64,000 nucleotides of DNA, from positions 3,224,001 through 3,288,000 of the forward strand of contig NZ_CP044523.1 in NCBI RefSeq assembly GCF_008831545.1, written 5' to 3'. Of this stretch, positions 17,475 through 26,600 are shown one piece after another. Within the stretch, counting starts at the first letter, position 1, and the number at the start of each line of letters is the position of its first letter. The position numbers and the translations under genes were made by a program. The notes beneath the pieces are model-generated. The model saw only the letters and a list, made by a program, of their open reading frames with translations, had not been told where the DNA came from and searched no databases. This DNA comes from Halorussus halophilus (GTDB taxonomy: Archaea > Halobacteriota > Halobacteria > Halobacteriales > Haladaptataceae).

Positions 17475-19775
17475 TTATTTGACCGTCAGCGTCGCGGTCA
17501 TGTCGCCGACCGAAATCGTGTAGTCGCCCGAAATCACGGTCAGTTCCTCCTGAGAGAACATGCCACCGGGGACCGTCGCTAAGGGCATGATGGACCCTCG
17601 AACGGTCACGCGCGTCGATTCTCCGGGGGCGAGCGATACGCGGTCGAAGCCGACGATTTCCTCCTGTGGGAAGAGGACCGGGCCGTGGCGGCGACTGCCG
17701 TAGACGGGAACGACGTGGTCGCCAGCGCGGTCCCCGGAGTTCGTCACCGTGACCGAGACGGTGAATTCGTCGTTCGAGGCCACCTTCGGGAGCATCGCGG
17801 GCGTCACGTCTAGGTCGCTGTAAGTGAACTCGGTGTAGGACTCGCCGTGCCCGAACGGGAACAGCGGGTCCTGATTCGAATGGGGCGGACCGGGGTCGCC
17901 GCCGGAGTGGAACCTGTCCGGCGGGTAGTTGTTGTGGAGATTGAGGAGTTGGCCCGTGCCCTCTGGCCACGTAAACGGGAGGCGACCGCTGGGGTTGTGG
18001 TCTCCGAATAGGGAGTCGGCGACGGCGGGTCCACCCATCGTCCCAGGAAGGTAGGCCATCAGCGCGGCCGGGAGGTTCTCGAACACGTCGGTTCCGCGCG
18101 GGCGGCCAGCGAAGAACACGCCTGCGTGGGGTGTCTCGACGCCAGCGAGTGTCTCCACCAAGCGTTGTTGGGCCGACGGGAGTTCCAGCGTGTCGGTATC
18201 GCCTTTCTCCTCGGCGTAGGGTCCTTCGCCGATGACCGCCACGACTGCGTCGGCGCTTTCGGCGGCGTCCCTGACCTTCGATTCGCTCTCGAACGAATGG
18301 AGTCCGGTCGGGACGTGGACGACGTTCGTAGACGAAGAGACTCGCTCTTCGATTGCTTCGAGCGGCGTGACTGCGGGCGGTTTGACTTCACCGGGACCTT
18401 GCCAACCGAGCGTCCACGCACCGGTCATGTTGCCGATGGTGTCCGCGCTCGGACCGGTGACGAGGAGTGTGCCGACGCTGGGGTCTAGCGGCAGCGTGCC
18501 GTCGTTCTTGAGGAGGGTCATCGAGTCGGCGGCCGTCTCGCCCGCGAGAGCGCGTGCTTCGTCAGAGCCGACGACTTTCGAGGCCGTCTTGGGGTCCGCA
18601 CTCGCGTCGTCGAACAGACCGAGAGCTTCCTTGAACGCGAGGACGTTCGTCACCGCGTCGTCGATACGCTCCATCGGCACCTCGCCGGATTGAACGAGTT
18701 CCGTGAGGTTCTGCTGGTACGTCTCGACGGTGTCGCTCTCGATGCCGCCGGCGGGAACCATGTACATGTCGATACCCGCGTTGATGCCGAGCTTGGCCGC
18801 CTCTTTCACGTCGGCCGCGAACTCGTGGACTTCGACCATCCGGTAGAAGTCGTGCCAGTCGGAGACGACCATGCCCTCGAAGCCGAGCATCTCACGGAGG
18901 ATGTCTTCGAGTAACTCCTCCGAGGCGTGGGCGGGGATGCCGTTGAGCGACCCGCTGTTGACCATCACTGTCTCGGAGCCTGCGGAGATGCCTGCGTGGT
19001 ACGGCGGCAGGAGCGTACTTCGGAATGTCCGGTAAGGGACTTGTGCCGCACTGCGGTCGTTGCCGTTCCGTGGCTCGGAGTAGCCTGCGAAGTGTTTCGT
19101 CGTCGAACCGGCGCGCTTGTGGTCGCCCTCCTTCGTCTCGTATCCGCGGACCTTCTCGCTGACCATCTGGGAGGCGAGATAGGGGTCTTGACTGAATCCC
19201 TCGTAGAATCGACCCCATCGCGGGTCGCGATTGATGTCGGCGACTGGCGAGAACGTCCACGGCGTTCCCGTCGCACGGAGTGTCTTGGAGGTGTGTTCGG
19301 CCATCTGGCGGGCGTAGTCGGGGTTCCACGTTGCGCCGAGGCCGTGGTTGTGCGGGAAGATGATAGCGTCCTTGAGGTTGTTGTTGCCGTGAACTGCGTC
19401 GAGACCCCAGACGAACGGCACGTCGTGGGGTTGGGCCTCGACCATCTTCTCCTGGAGGTCGTTAGCGTTCTTCGCCTGCTCGACCGCGTCCTTCGAACTC
19501 GCGTACATTATCGAGCCGGGGAGGTACTCTTCGAAGAACGACGTTGGGTCGTCTCCGAGTTCGTAGGCGGCGACCTGTGTCATCTGGCCGATTTTCTCGT
19601 CCAGACTCATGTTCTCGACTTTCTTCTCGACCTCGGGACTCGGGTCGGCACTTTGGGCTGTTGCCATCCCCGAACCGACGTAGGCAGAGAGCGCAGTGGT
19701 CGTCGCCACACCGCCGGTAGCCTGCATGAAGTTCCGTCTCGATTCGTCGATGGCATCGCTGTCACGCTCTACCAT
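17475..19775 (-). CDS. Secreted glycoside hydrolase family 3 (beta-glucosidase type)
   Basis: 766 residues. The N-terminus has a twin-arginine signal (SRRNFMQATGGVATTTALSAY, R13-R14), so the folded enzyme is exported by Tat. The (beta/alpha)8 domain shows FVWGLDAVHGNN, NRDPRWGRFYEGFSQDP, KHFAGYSEP and VVSDWHDF, where D306 is the expected nucleophile. A second alpha/beta sandwich domain (residues ~420-610) and a C-terminal fibronectin III-like domain (~680-766) complete the usual BglX layout. The likely substrate is beta-linked gluco-oligosaccharides, not provable here. A GAGGT sits just before the ATG, and ATTAAAG about 28 bp upstream may be the TATA box. Confidence 0.92.
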   Translation of the reverse strand: MVERDSDAIDESRRNFMQATGGVATTTALSAYVGSGMATAQSADPSPEVEKKVENMSLDEKIGQMTQVAAYELGDDPTSFFEEYLPGSIMYASSKDAVEQAKNANDLQEKMVEAQPHDVPFVWGLDAVHGNNNLKDAIIFPHNHGLGATWNPDYARQMAEHTSKTLRATGTPWTFSPVADINRDPRWGRFYEGFSQDPYLASQMVSEKVRGYETKEGDHKRAGSTTKHFAGYSEPRNGNDRSAAQVPYRTFRSTLLPPYHAGISAGSETVMVNSGSLNGIPAHASEELLEDILREMLGFEGMVVSDWHDFYRMVEVHEFAADVKEAAKLGINAGIDMYMVPAGGIESDTVETYQQNLTELVQSGEVPMERIDDAVTNVLAFKEALGLFDDASADPKTASKVVGSDEARALAGETAADSMTLLKNDGTLPLDPSVGTLLVTGPSADTIGNMTGAWTLGWQGPGEVKPPAVTPLEAIEERVSSSTNVVHVPTGLHSFESESKVRDAAESADAVVAVIGEGPYAEEKGDTDTLELPSAQQRLVETLAGVETPHAGVFFAGRPRGTDVFENLPAALMAYLPGTMGGPAVADSLFGDHNPSGRLPFTWPEGTGQLLNLHNNYPPDRFHSGGDPGPPHSNQDPLFPFGHGESYTEFTYSDLDVTPAMLPKVASNDEFTVSVTVTNSGDRAGDHVVPVYGSRRHGPVLFPQEEIVGFDRVSLAPGESTRVTVRGSIMPLATVPGGMFSQEELTVISGDYTISVGDMTATLTVK

Positions 19776-20032
19776 ACCTCATTGTGGCCCACGGAGGAGA
19801 CTTTAATCATGTGGCCAGTAGAGTATAAATTTCTAACCTTGCCAACCCATTAGAGGTACAGAGTTAAGTAATAAAGTATTTTCGAGATATTAGGTAAGAG
19901 AAGTTGAATTTCATCGGTTGAGTTTCGAGAGGGGCCCGTACGAGTATCGTTGACTTCGGAATGTCGCGGATTCCGGCGCGTGGGATGGTAGGGTACGGTT
20001 ACGGCACCGTCACCAAACGCACTAGCAGGCCA

Positions 20033-20049
20033 TGTGCAGAATCTGCACA
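20033..20049. promoter_or_regulatory. Perfect 17-bp palindrome, probable operator of the adjacent winged-helix gene
   Basis: TGTGCAGAATCTGCACA is two perfect 8-bp arms around a central A. It is 46 bp before the ATG of the regulator at 20095 and directly before AAGGTTATTGTACC, which could serve as its TATA region. A dyad at this position fits binding of a dimeric winged-helix protein next to the promoter, most simply autoregulation. Confidence 0.55.
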
Positions 20050-20094
20050 AGGTTATTGTACCCGGCCACCCTACACGTACGTAAGAACGGAGCC

Positions 20095-20532
20095 ATGTCC
20101 GAAAGTACACCGACCGCCGGGCGAACGAACCCCGCAGGCACGGACGGCGAGTCAGAGTCCCGTCGCCAACTTCTCCACGTCGCCACCGAGGACGTTGCCC
20201 ACGAGTTGCTCATCGACGTGGCGGGCCACCCCGAAGGCGCGCCGAGCGAGAAGGAACTTGACTGGATGAACCCAGACGTATCACGCCGGACTGTCGGCCG
20301 ACGACTGGAAAATCTAATCGATGCTGGCGTCCTCGAACGGTTGGCCTACGAGCAAGGCGAACAACCAGACGACGCCGAATCCAGTGTGCGGACGTTCTAC
20401 CAGTTCACCGACCGCGCGCGAGAACTGTTCAGCGAAGTCGGCATGTTCGACCCCGACGTGTGGCGACCGGTGTACGCCCGCGTCGAGAAATCGGACGACG
20501 TGCAAGCGGCCGAGGCAGTGCCGCGGCCATAG
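20095..20532 (+). CDS. Winged helix-turn-helix transcriptional regulator
   Basis: 145 residues from ATG 20095 (MSESTPTAGRT); the open frame extends 21 codons upstream but that part crosses the palindromic operator and has non-haloarchaeal composition. The core is a winged helix: LLHVATEDVAHELLIDVAGHPEG, then ELDWMNPDVSRRTVGRRLENLIDAGVLERL, then a wing reaching TFYQFTDRARELF. The layout and end (VEKSDDVQAAEAVPRP) resemble the regulator at 21443-21916. It converges on the VLGSY-family gene at 20542, ending 9 bp from it. Confidence 0.8.
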   Translation: MSESTPTAGRTNPAGTDGESESRRQLLHVATEDVAHELLIDVAGHPEGAPSEKELDWMNPDVSRRTVGRRLENLIDAGVLERLAYEQGEQPDDAESSVRTFYQFTDRARELFSEVGMFDPDVWRPVYARVEKSDDVQAAEAVPRP

Positions 20533-20541
20533 TACGAGGAG

Positions 20542-21327
20542 TCACTTATCTTCCCATTCGGGATGGGTTCGCGGTTTCGGAACGATTCCGACGGCGTCTC
20601 GCAGTTCGGATTCACCGACCCACGGTTGACAGCGGTCGTGTAATTCGAACAATCGAAATTCGTTGAGATGGACCCAGCTGTACGAAACAGTGTCGTTGTC
20701 CTCTCGTTCGCTTACGGCGTCGGAAAGTTCTTGTTTCGAAACGTCAATCCCTGTCTCTTGCGCTTCCACGACCAAGGATTCGAGTTTGTCTGCCTTTTCG
20801 TCGTCAGTAAGGTCGGCGTTGTAGGAGATTGTCATCGCAGCAGCGACGACATCTGGTTTTCCGTCGAAGTTCGCACTCGTCATCCAGCAGTAGTCCCGAG
20901 GGAGGACGTACGATTTGTCAAAGTATGGTGTTTCACTGATTTTTCCGAGTTCAGTTACCTCGCCACCTGCGTCCTGTTCGTACACGCCGACGACGTAATC
21001 TGCGTAGGATGCCAAGAGATGGAATCGAATCCGGAACTCGGGGAGTCTGTCGAGTCCGATTTCTTGGAGATCGCCCATCACGAAAGCGTATGCACCGAGT
21101 CGCTTGTTTAGTTCGTTCTCGACGGTTCGGAGTCTTCGGACGTACGGGTCCCGATAACTCCCGAGGACGTAGTAGGAAGTTTCCGGCGTCTGTAAGTGCG
21201 GTAGTTCCTCGTTTGCGAACCCGAGAATCGCGGCAGTTTCGTCGGGGTCGAGTTCGAGACCATGAAGAGCCTCGTCTACTGCGTCCTCGATTTCGCGTGC
21301 ATTTGGCGGGAGCGAGGGACCCGTCAT
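20542..21327 (-). CDS. Conserved protein of unknown function, VLGSY family
   Basis: 261 residues from ATG 21327 (MTGPSLPPNAREIEDAV). The longer open frame reaches back to 21537 but would overlap the divergent regulator. An N-terminal helical part (1-55) leads to YYVLGSYRDPYVRRLRTVENEL, a second strand YAFVMGDLQEI, and ADYVVGVYEQDAGGEVTELG. Family likeness to 16760-17413 is clear. By eye the core could be a nucleotide- or NAD-handling alpha/beta fold, with the E of VTELG as a candidate active-site residue; this is inference. A TATA box (ATATAAG, minus, 21354-21360) is about 28 bp before the start, so it is leaderless. It shares a divergent control region with the winged-helix gene at 21443. 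Confidence 0.75.
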   Translation of the reverse strand: MTGPSLPPNAREIEDAVDEALHGLELDPDETAAILGFANEELPHLQTPETSYYVLGSYRDPYVRRLRTVENELNKRLGAYAFVMGDLQEIGLDRLPEFRIRFHLLASYADYVVGVYEQDAGGEVTELGKISETPYFDKSYVLPRDYCWMTSANFDGKPDVVAAAMTISYNADLTDDEKADKLESLVVEAQETGIDVSKQELSDAVSEREDNDTVSYSWVHLNEFRLFELHDRCQPWVGESELRDAVGIVPKPRTHPEWEDK

Positions 21328-21442
21328 CGAATCGTGGGTCGTACTACGTTGGCTTATATTTTTCCAATCAATTTGGTTATTTCGGGAATAACCAGAGTGG
21401 TTCACCCAAACTATTATTGCTCGACTCGTACTACGACTCACT
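21328..21442. promoter_or_regulatory. Divergent promoter region with repeated CGTACTACG sites
   Basis: 115 bp between two divergent genes. The minus-strand promoter has TATA ATATAAG at 21354-21360; the plus-strand promoter has CTATTATTG around 21410-21418, about 27 bp before the ATG. CGTACTACG, a near-perfect dyad with one central base, occurs at 21340-21348 and again at 21427-21435. Each copy lies between a TATA box and a start codon, a position suited to repression of both genes by one regulator, probably the 21443 protein. Confidence 0.55.
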
Positions 21443-21916
21443 ATGTCCGATAGCTCGTCTATCAACCAGTCCGGGCCGTTCGAGGAACAACGGCGTCTCT
21501 TCGATCTACTCTCCCAAGAGACGCGCCACCTCGTCATTCAGTACCTTCTCGGTCATCCGAAACATCTCATGTCTCTCGACGAGTTGGACTATATGATTCC
21601 GAAGAGCAAGGCGGCAATTAGCGACCAACTCGATACCCTCATCGAAGCAGGAATCGTAGACCTGTACCGCTACGAACCGAGTGAGAACAAACGCGATTTG
21701 CCGTCGAAATTCTACGGACTTACCAAGCGCGGTGTGGAAGTCCTTTACGAATACAATTACCTCCGTGGCGTCCCCGCAGCGCGTGCATTGTACAAGAACA
21801 CTCGAAAATCTTCGAAAATCGAGCGACACGAGAGCGCACCACGACCCACCCTTCCTGATGCAGTTCGAGACGGACTCTCGATAGACGACGAAGAGACAGC
21901 ACAAGCCGAAAACTAA
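21443..21916 (+). CDS. Winged helix-turn-helix transcriptional regulator, divergent from the VLGSY-family gene
   Basis: 157 residues. The helices RRLFDLLSQETRHLVIQYLLGHP and LDELDYMIPKSKAAISDQLDTLIEAGIVDLY, then a wing with KFYGLTKRGVEVLYEYN, make a typical winged-helix fold. The alignment with the 20095 protein covers the whole domain (DELDYM/KELDWM, DTLIEAGIV/ENLIDAGVL). The tail is disordered and acidic. It probably controls itself and the divergent 20542-21327 gene. Its stop is 1 bp from the convergent taw1 gene. Confidence 0.8.
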   Translation: MSDSSSINQSGPFEEQRRLFDLLSQETRHLVIQYLLGHPKHLMSLDELDYMIPKSKAAISDQLDTLIEAGIVDLYRYEPSENKRDLPSKFYGLTKRGVEVLYEYNYLRGVPAARALYKNTRKSSKIERHESAPRPTLPDAVRDGLSIDDEETAQAEN

Positions 21917-21917
21917 C

Positions 21918-22895
21918 TCAGTCACCACTCACAGGGTCGCGCGCCCAGAAGTCGCTGTCCTTCTGCAACTTCGGAATCCACGTATCCTCTTCTTTCGACA
22001 GCAAGGCAACCCGAGAGGCAGGCACCTGTTTCAGATGCTCGTGTTCGGGCATGTGTTCCTGTACCTGTTCGGCGAACTCGATTACGTCCTCGTGGTCGAG
22101 CATCGACGTGCGCTCCACCCGGTCGCGGGACTCGCCGACGTGCATGTAGGACTTGAGTTCGATGTGGTCCGGGTCGGCCTGCTGGTAGAACCCCGCGTAC
22201 CAGTCGGGGTTCTCGACGTTCTGGCCGCCGACCAAGGTCGTTCGGAGGACGGTTCTGGTCTCGTCCTTCTCAGCCAGCACGTCCATCGTTTCGAGAAGTT
22301 TCTCCCACGCGTCGTCCTCCATGGCTTTGACGACGCGGTCGAACGTCGCCCGCTCGGGGGCGTCCACGCTGATGTAGAGTTGCGTCGGGTCACACTCCCG
22401 GATGACCTCCGGACGAGTGCCATTTGAGACGAGGAAGGTAGTGATGTCGCGGTCGTGGAACGCCTCGATAAGTTCAGGGAGATAGGGATAGAGACTCGGT
22501 TCGCCGTCGAGACTGATGGCGACGTGGCGCGGTTCCATCGACTCCTCGAACACTTCTCTGGGCACTTCGTCGTTGCCACCGAAACCAGAGAGGAGTTTCT
22601 TCTGGAGGCGAATCGAAGCGTCCACGACCGCTTCGGGGTCGTCCCACTCCACGTCCCCGAGTTCGTAGGCGTGGCCAGCGTGGTCGCGCCAGCAGAAGAC
22701 ACACCGCTCGTTGCACTTGACGACTGGCGTCATCTGGATACAGCGGTGGGACTCAATTCCATAGAATATATTTTTATAACATTTTCCTTCGCCCCGGAGA
22801 GCATTAGCTGTCCACCCGCATGTTTGGGCTGCCGTATGATTCTCACTGTGGTAGTCCGGACTGTCTACCTGTTTGGGTCCGTCCGATTCGCTCAT
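21918..22895 (-). CDS. taw1: tRNA 4-demethylwyosine synthase (Taw1/TYW1), radical SAM
   Basis: 325 residues. Taw1 joins pyruvate-derived carbons to N1-methylguanosine at position 37 of tRNA-Phe to form the tricyclic base of wyosine. The radical SAM cysteines are C61, C65 and C68 (CNERCVFC). C26, C39 and C52 match the known second iron-sulfur cluster of archaeal Taw1. Other family marks are FYGIESHRCIQMTP, HVAISLDGEPSLYPYL and FLVSNGT. The start is ATG 22895 (MSESDGPKQV); the longer open frame would overlap the next gene. A TATA-like GTTTTAGCC is about 25-30 bp upstream. Confidence 0.93.
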   Translation of the reverse strand: MSESDGPKQVDSPDYHSENHTAAQTCGWTANALRGEGKCYKNIFYGIESHRCIQMTPVVKCNERCVFCWRDHAGHAYELGDVEWDDPEAVVDASIRLQKKLLSGFGGNDEVPREVFEESMEPRHVAISLDGEPSLYPYLPELIEAFHDRDITTFLVSNGTRPEVIRECDPTQLYISVDAPERATFDRVVKAMEDDAWEKLLETMDVLAEKDETRTVLRTTLVGGQNVENPDWYAGFYQQADPDHIELKSYMHVGESRDRVERTSMLDHEDVIEFAEQVQEHMPEHEHLKQVPASRVALLSKEEDTWIPKLQKDSDFWARDPVSGD

Positions 22896-23001
22896 TGTAG
22901 GACGAATGACCGCCAAGGCTAAAACGTTCTTTCCTCTCTGGGCACGTGCGTCTCGGCTCTCGGCGAGTGTCAAGAAAGCGCTAGATCGTCTGGGACAGCC
23001 T

Positions 23002-23514
23002 TCAGTTCGAGTCCGTGTTCCAATTATCGTATTCTTCTTGCGTTCGTTGCCGTCGTTGTTCGATTTCGTGCTCGGAGAAGTCCTTGCTCTCCATCGTGTA
23101 CTGGTGGTCGTATTCCAGTTGGATGACAACGTAACAGTCACCACCATCGTTATCTGTGAGCCAGTTCGGAAGCGCGTCTTCGCTGATTCCACCGCATCCA
23201 GCCCAATTTCCGTCTTCATCGTAAATATCGAATTCGAGATAATCACTGAATTCGTATTCGAACGTTGCCGAAAATCTCGTACGGGACGTGTCTGCGGTGA
23301 TTTCGTTGTCAACTTGTTGTGCGTTCTTCGCCAAGTGGAGAGACAGTTGGAGTTGTGCGCGAGAGTATCTTCCAGCGACGGGAAGATATTCGATATTGTA
23401 CGTCAGATAGTCGAAATTATCGTTCTCTGGATACCCGTAGAGTTCTGCGAAAAACATGTTTCGTCCCGGCTCGATATCACCGGTTTCTGTCATACATCGA
23501 TAACTCCAATCCAT
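23002..23514 (-). CDS. Acidic orphan protein downstream of the giant secreted protein
   Basis: 170 residues, strongly acidic (GGISEDALPNWLTDNDGGD), aromatic-rich, with no signal peptide or membrane segment. I recognise no family. Beta-strand-rich segments (ATFEYEFSDYLEFDIYDEDG, CYVVIQLEYDHQY) end in a charged helix (EHEIEQRRQRTQEEYDN). It starts at ATG 23514, or seven codons later at 23493. It lies 138 bp after the stop of the 2524-residue gene on the same strand, so it could be co-transcribed and act as its partner or protector; that is only an inference from position. Confidence 0.6.
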   Translation of the reverse strand: MDWSYRCMTETGDIEPGRNMFFAELYGYPENDNFDYLTYNIEYLPVAGRYSRAQLQLSLHLAKNAQQVDNEITADTSRTRFSATFEYEFSDYLEFDIYDEDGNWAGCGGISEDALPNWLTDNDGGDCYVVIQLEYDHQYTMESKDFSEHEIEQRRQRTQEEYDNWNTDSN

Positions 23515-23652
23515 AATTAGATCTCGCTACCTTCCCACATGGTATTTACGACTTCTCAAGTCTCGGATCAAACCACGAAAAACTGCTCGGGTTCAGTGAG
23601 CGAACTGGAGTCAAATTTGAATCTCAAGCGAAACAAGCGAATAATCTGCTTG

Positions 23653-26600
23653 TTAACCTGAAACGGTCGCTCGTGGGACGTTACTCGGATGAACCAGATC
23701 TTTCTGTAACTCGTCCATAATTTCTCCGGGATCAGTTACAGATGAAGCTCCACGAACCGACAACCTCCCGTCTTCGGCCACGAACGTAACTGTACCGGAG
23801 ATGCCAGTTACATGAGTCTCAGGCTCGTTCTGAAGATTATTCAGCCGTATTAGCACCTCATCGTGAGGGTGCGTGTTGCCTTTCGCGGTGATCACAACGT
23901 GCGAAGGATTTCTTTGCTCGAACCACTCTTTGCTGTTTGCTCCGTTGGTAGCCGATCCGTGGTGGCTGGCAGTGAGAACGTCCACTTCCCCATTCACACC
24001 CAGCTTCTCTTCGTCATAGATGTCAGAGGTTATGAGGAATGTTTTCCCTTCGGAGTCGATTCGCAGAGCGAGAGATTTTTCGTCTGCTTGATCGGCTGTT
24101 CCGTAACTGGACTCAGGATTTAAGACTTTGATATCCACACCACGCAGCGAGATGGCACTCCCATCGCCGGTGGAAATATCATCGTCAAACGTCACTCCCG
24201 AGTCTTCGATAGCTTCCTCGGCCGCTTTTGCTTCTCCGCCAGTGACATCGATCTTGTTCCAATAGACCGACTTGACGCTGATATCTTCGTCTTCCAAGAG
24301 ATCGTCAATGTACGCAACGTGGTCTTCGTGACCGTGGGTGATGACCAGTTTGTGGATGGTGCTGACACCCTGCTTTTCGAGTTCAGATTTAAGTAATTCC
24401 TCGTAGCGAGAGGTTCTCGAAGACCCTGCATCAATCAGCATATTCTGCCCCTCGGGTCCCTGCACGAGGATGCTCTGGCCCTTCGCAACGTCGATGAAGG
24501 AAACGTCGAGATTGCCGTCACCTTCAGGGTCATCGTCCGCACGTTCGGTGATTTGATAGGCCTTGATGATGGTTCGACCGATGGTGCGGATGATGAGCTT
24601 CTCTTCTTCCGAAAGCTCGTACGTACGCTCCTTGTACGGACCCTTGCGTTCGACGTCTTCGGGTTCTTCTTCTTCGACTTCCTCTTCGATTTCCTCTTCG
24701 ACCTGCTCAGCACCGACACCTAAGGTTACTCCAGTGAGTGCTTTCCCGAACCCACGTAGGTGATCACCACTGAGCGGACGCGGTGGGGTATCGTACGCGG
24801 CACCGCCCGGGAGCGTGAGTTCCACGCCTTCTGTCGTCGTGATGGTGCTTGCAGCGCCAGCAGTGGCGACTGTCGGCACCACGTACGAGGTCTGTCCTGC
24901 GACGACATCTGCGTCGTACCCGCCTGCTGGCCGTTGGTCGTACGCCCAGTACGCTGCAGAGCCAACGGCGACGACGACACCGCCAGCAACGGCAGCGGTC
25001 CCGAGACTGACGCCGCCGACGATGCTGCCACCGGTTACTGTCCCTGTGGTCGCCCCGGCAGGAGCGCCTGCAACAACCGGCACAGCGGCAACGCTGGCAC
25101 CTTGCACCAGTGACCCCTGAGATGGGTTGACCAGCATCGAGAGTTCGTTCTCGTGGACGTCACTGGCGTTCACGTAGTACTTGTTCGGCGCTTCGCTGGC
25201 AACACCGTGCTGGTAGATGCCGACGAGGTACGTCGAGATGTACTCCGTCTCGCCGTCCTCGTCTTCGACGGTCCGTCGGTCAGCGAGTTGGACGTTGGAT
25301 TCTTTCCAGAACTGGTCGCCGTAGTAGGGGTTGTACGACCCTTTCAGTTCGACCGACGCTAGTTGTGAGCTGTCACGAACCGTCACGCGGACGCGCTCGC
25401 TGTAGTCTTTCTTGAAGACGATACCGGACTCAGCGGCGGTGATCTTCATCTTCGGCGGCGTGTCCTCGGTGGTCGGTCGCGTATCGACGTAGTCGATGAA
25501 GCCGTCACCGTCGGTGTCCGTCGAAAGCGGGTCGGTCTGCCACGCCCGTTCGCTTTTGTCGTCGAGGCCGTCGGTGTCTGTGTCGGCGAACTGCGGGCTA
25601 CTGTAGAGACGGTACGCACCGTCGATGCGAGCACCGAGTTCCTGGCTGTCCGTGAGGCCGTCACCGTCTGTGTCGGCTTTCAGCGGGTTCGCGTAGTCTT
25701 TGGTGCCGCGTTTGCCGTGGATGATGACGTCGATCTCACCTTCTCGGCCGTCGAACAGGCCGTCACCGTCCGTGTCGCGGTCGGTCGGGTCAGTACCGAT
25801 TAGGTACACTTCTTCGCTGTCAGTGAGGTAGTCGTAGTCGGTGTCCGCGAGGAACGCGTTCGTCTGTTCTCGTTTCTCTGCGTCGTCGTCGAGTCCGTCC
25901 TGGTCAGTATCGACTTCGCCGGGGTTCGACGTGGCGTACCGCACTCGGAGCGGAGACGCCGGGTTCGACGGTGCAGGGCCGAGCGAGACCTCTTCGTCGT
26001 CGTCTAAGCCGTCACCGTCGGTGTCCTGGTCTCGTGGGTCGAGCGTGAACGAGTCACCGTAGCCGTACGGAATCGTCCAGCGTTGATTCTCTCGATAGTC
26101 CGACAGGGAGTCGCTGTCGGAGTCCTGATACACGCGGACGTTCCGTGCCTGAATCGTTGCACTTCCCGTGGTGCTGAGTCGAACAGTGACGGTCTCGCCT
26201 TCGAACTGTCCGAGGTCGAGCGTGCGCTGTCGCCACTTGTTTGTGTCTTGGAGCGAACTCAGCGTCTCACCACCGGAGCCGATGATCGTGAGGTTCGCTT
26301 GCTCGTCCGAGCTTTTGTCCACCAAGTACTCCATCTCGAAGTAGACGTTGCCCGTGCCTGCTGGCACGTTTAGCTGCCAGGAGGCTTCGTCGTAATCGGG
26401 TTCGTTCGCGTCACAGGCCGCACCCTTTCCATCACCGTCACGGTCAACTTGCGCGGCGTTCGCCACGTACTGACAGTTGTCCGAGTCGTCGTCGATACCG
26501 TCGCCGTCGTCGTCTGCGTCACAGGCGTCTCCATCGGCGTCACCGTCAGCATTTGCCTGCCCGCTGTTTTCGGTGCTCGGACAGTTGTCTTCGTCGTCGT

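Noticed and set aside
23312-23313. Extension of the taw1 frame upstream of 22895
   Set aside because: It overlaps the acidic orphan gene in another frame and is low-complexity Thr/Arg/Ser; Taw1 cysteine spacing fits the start at 22895.
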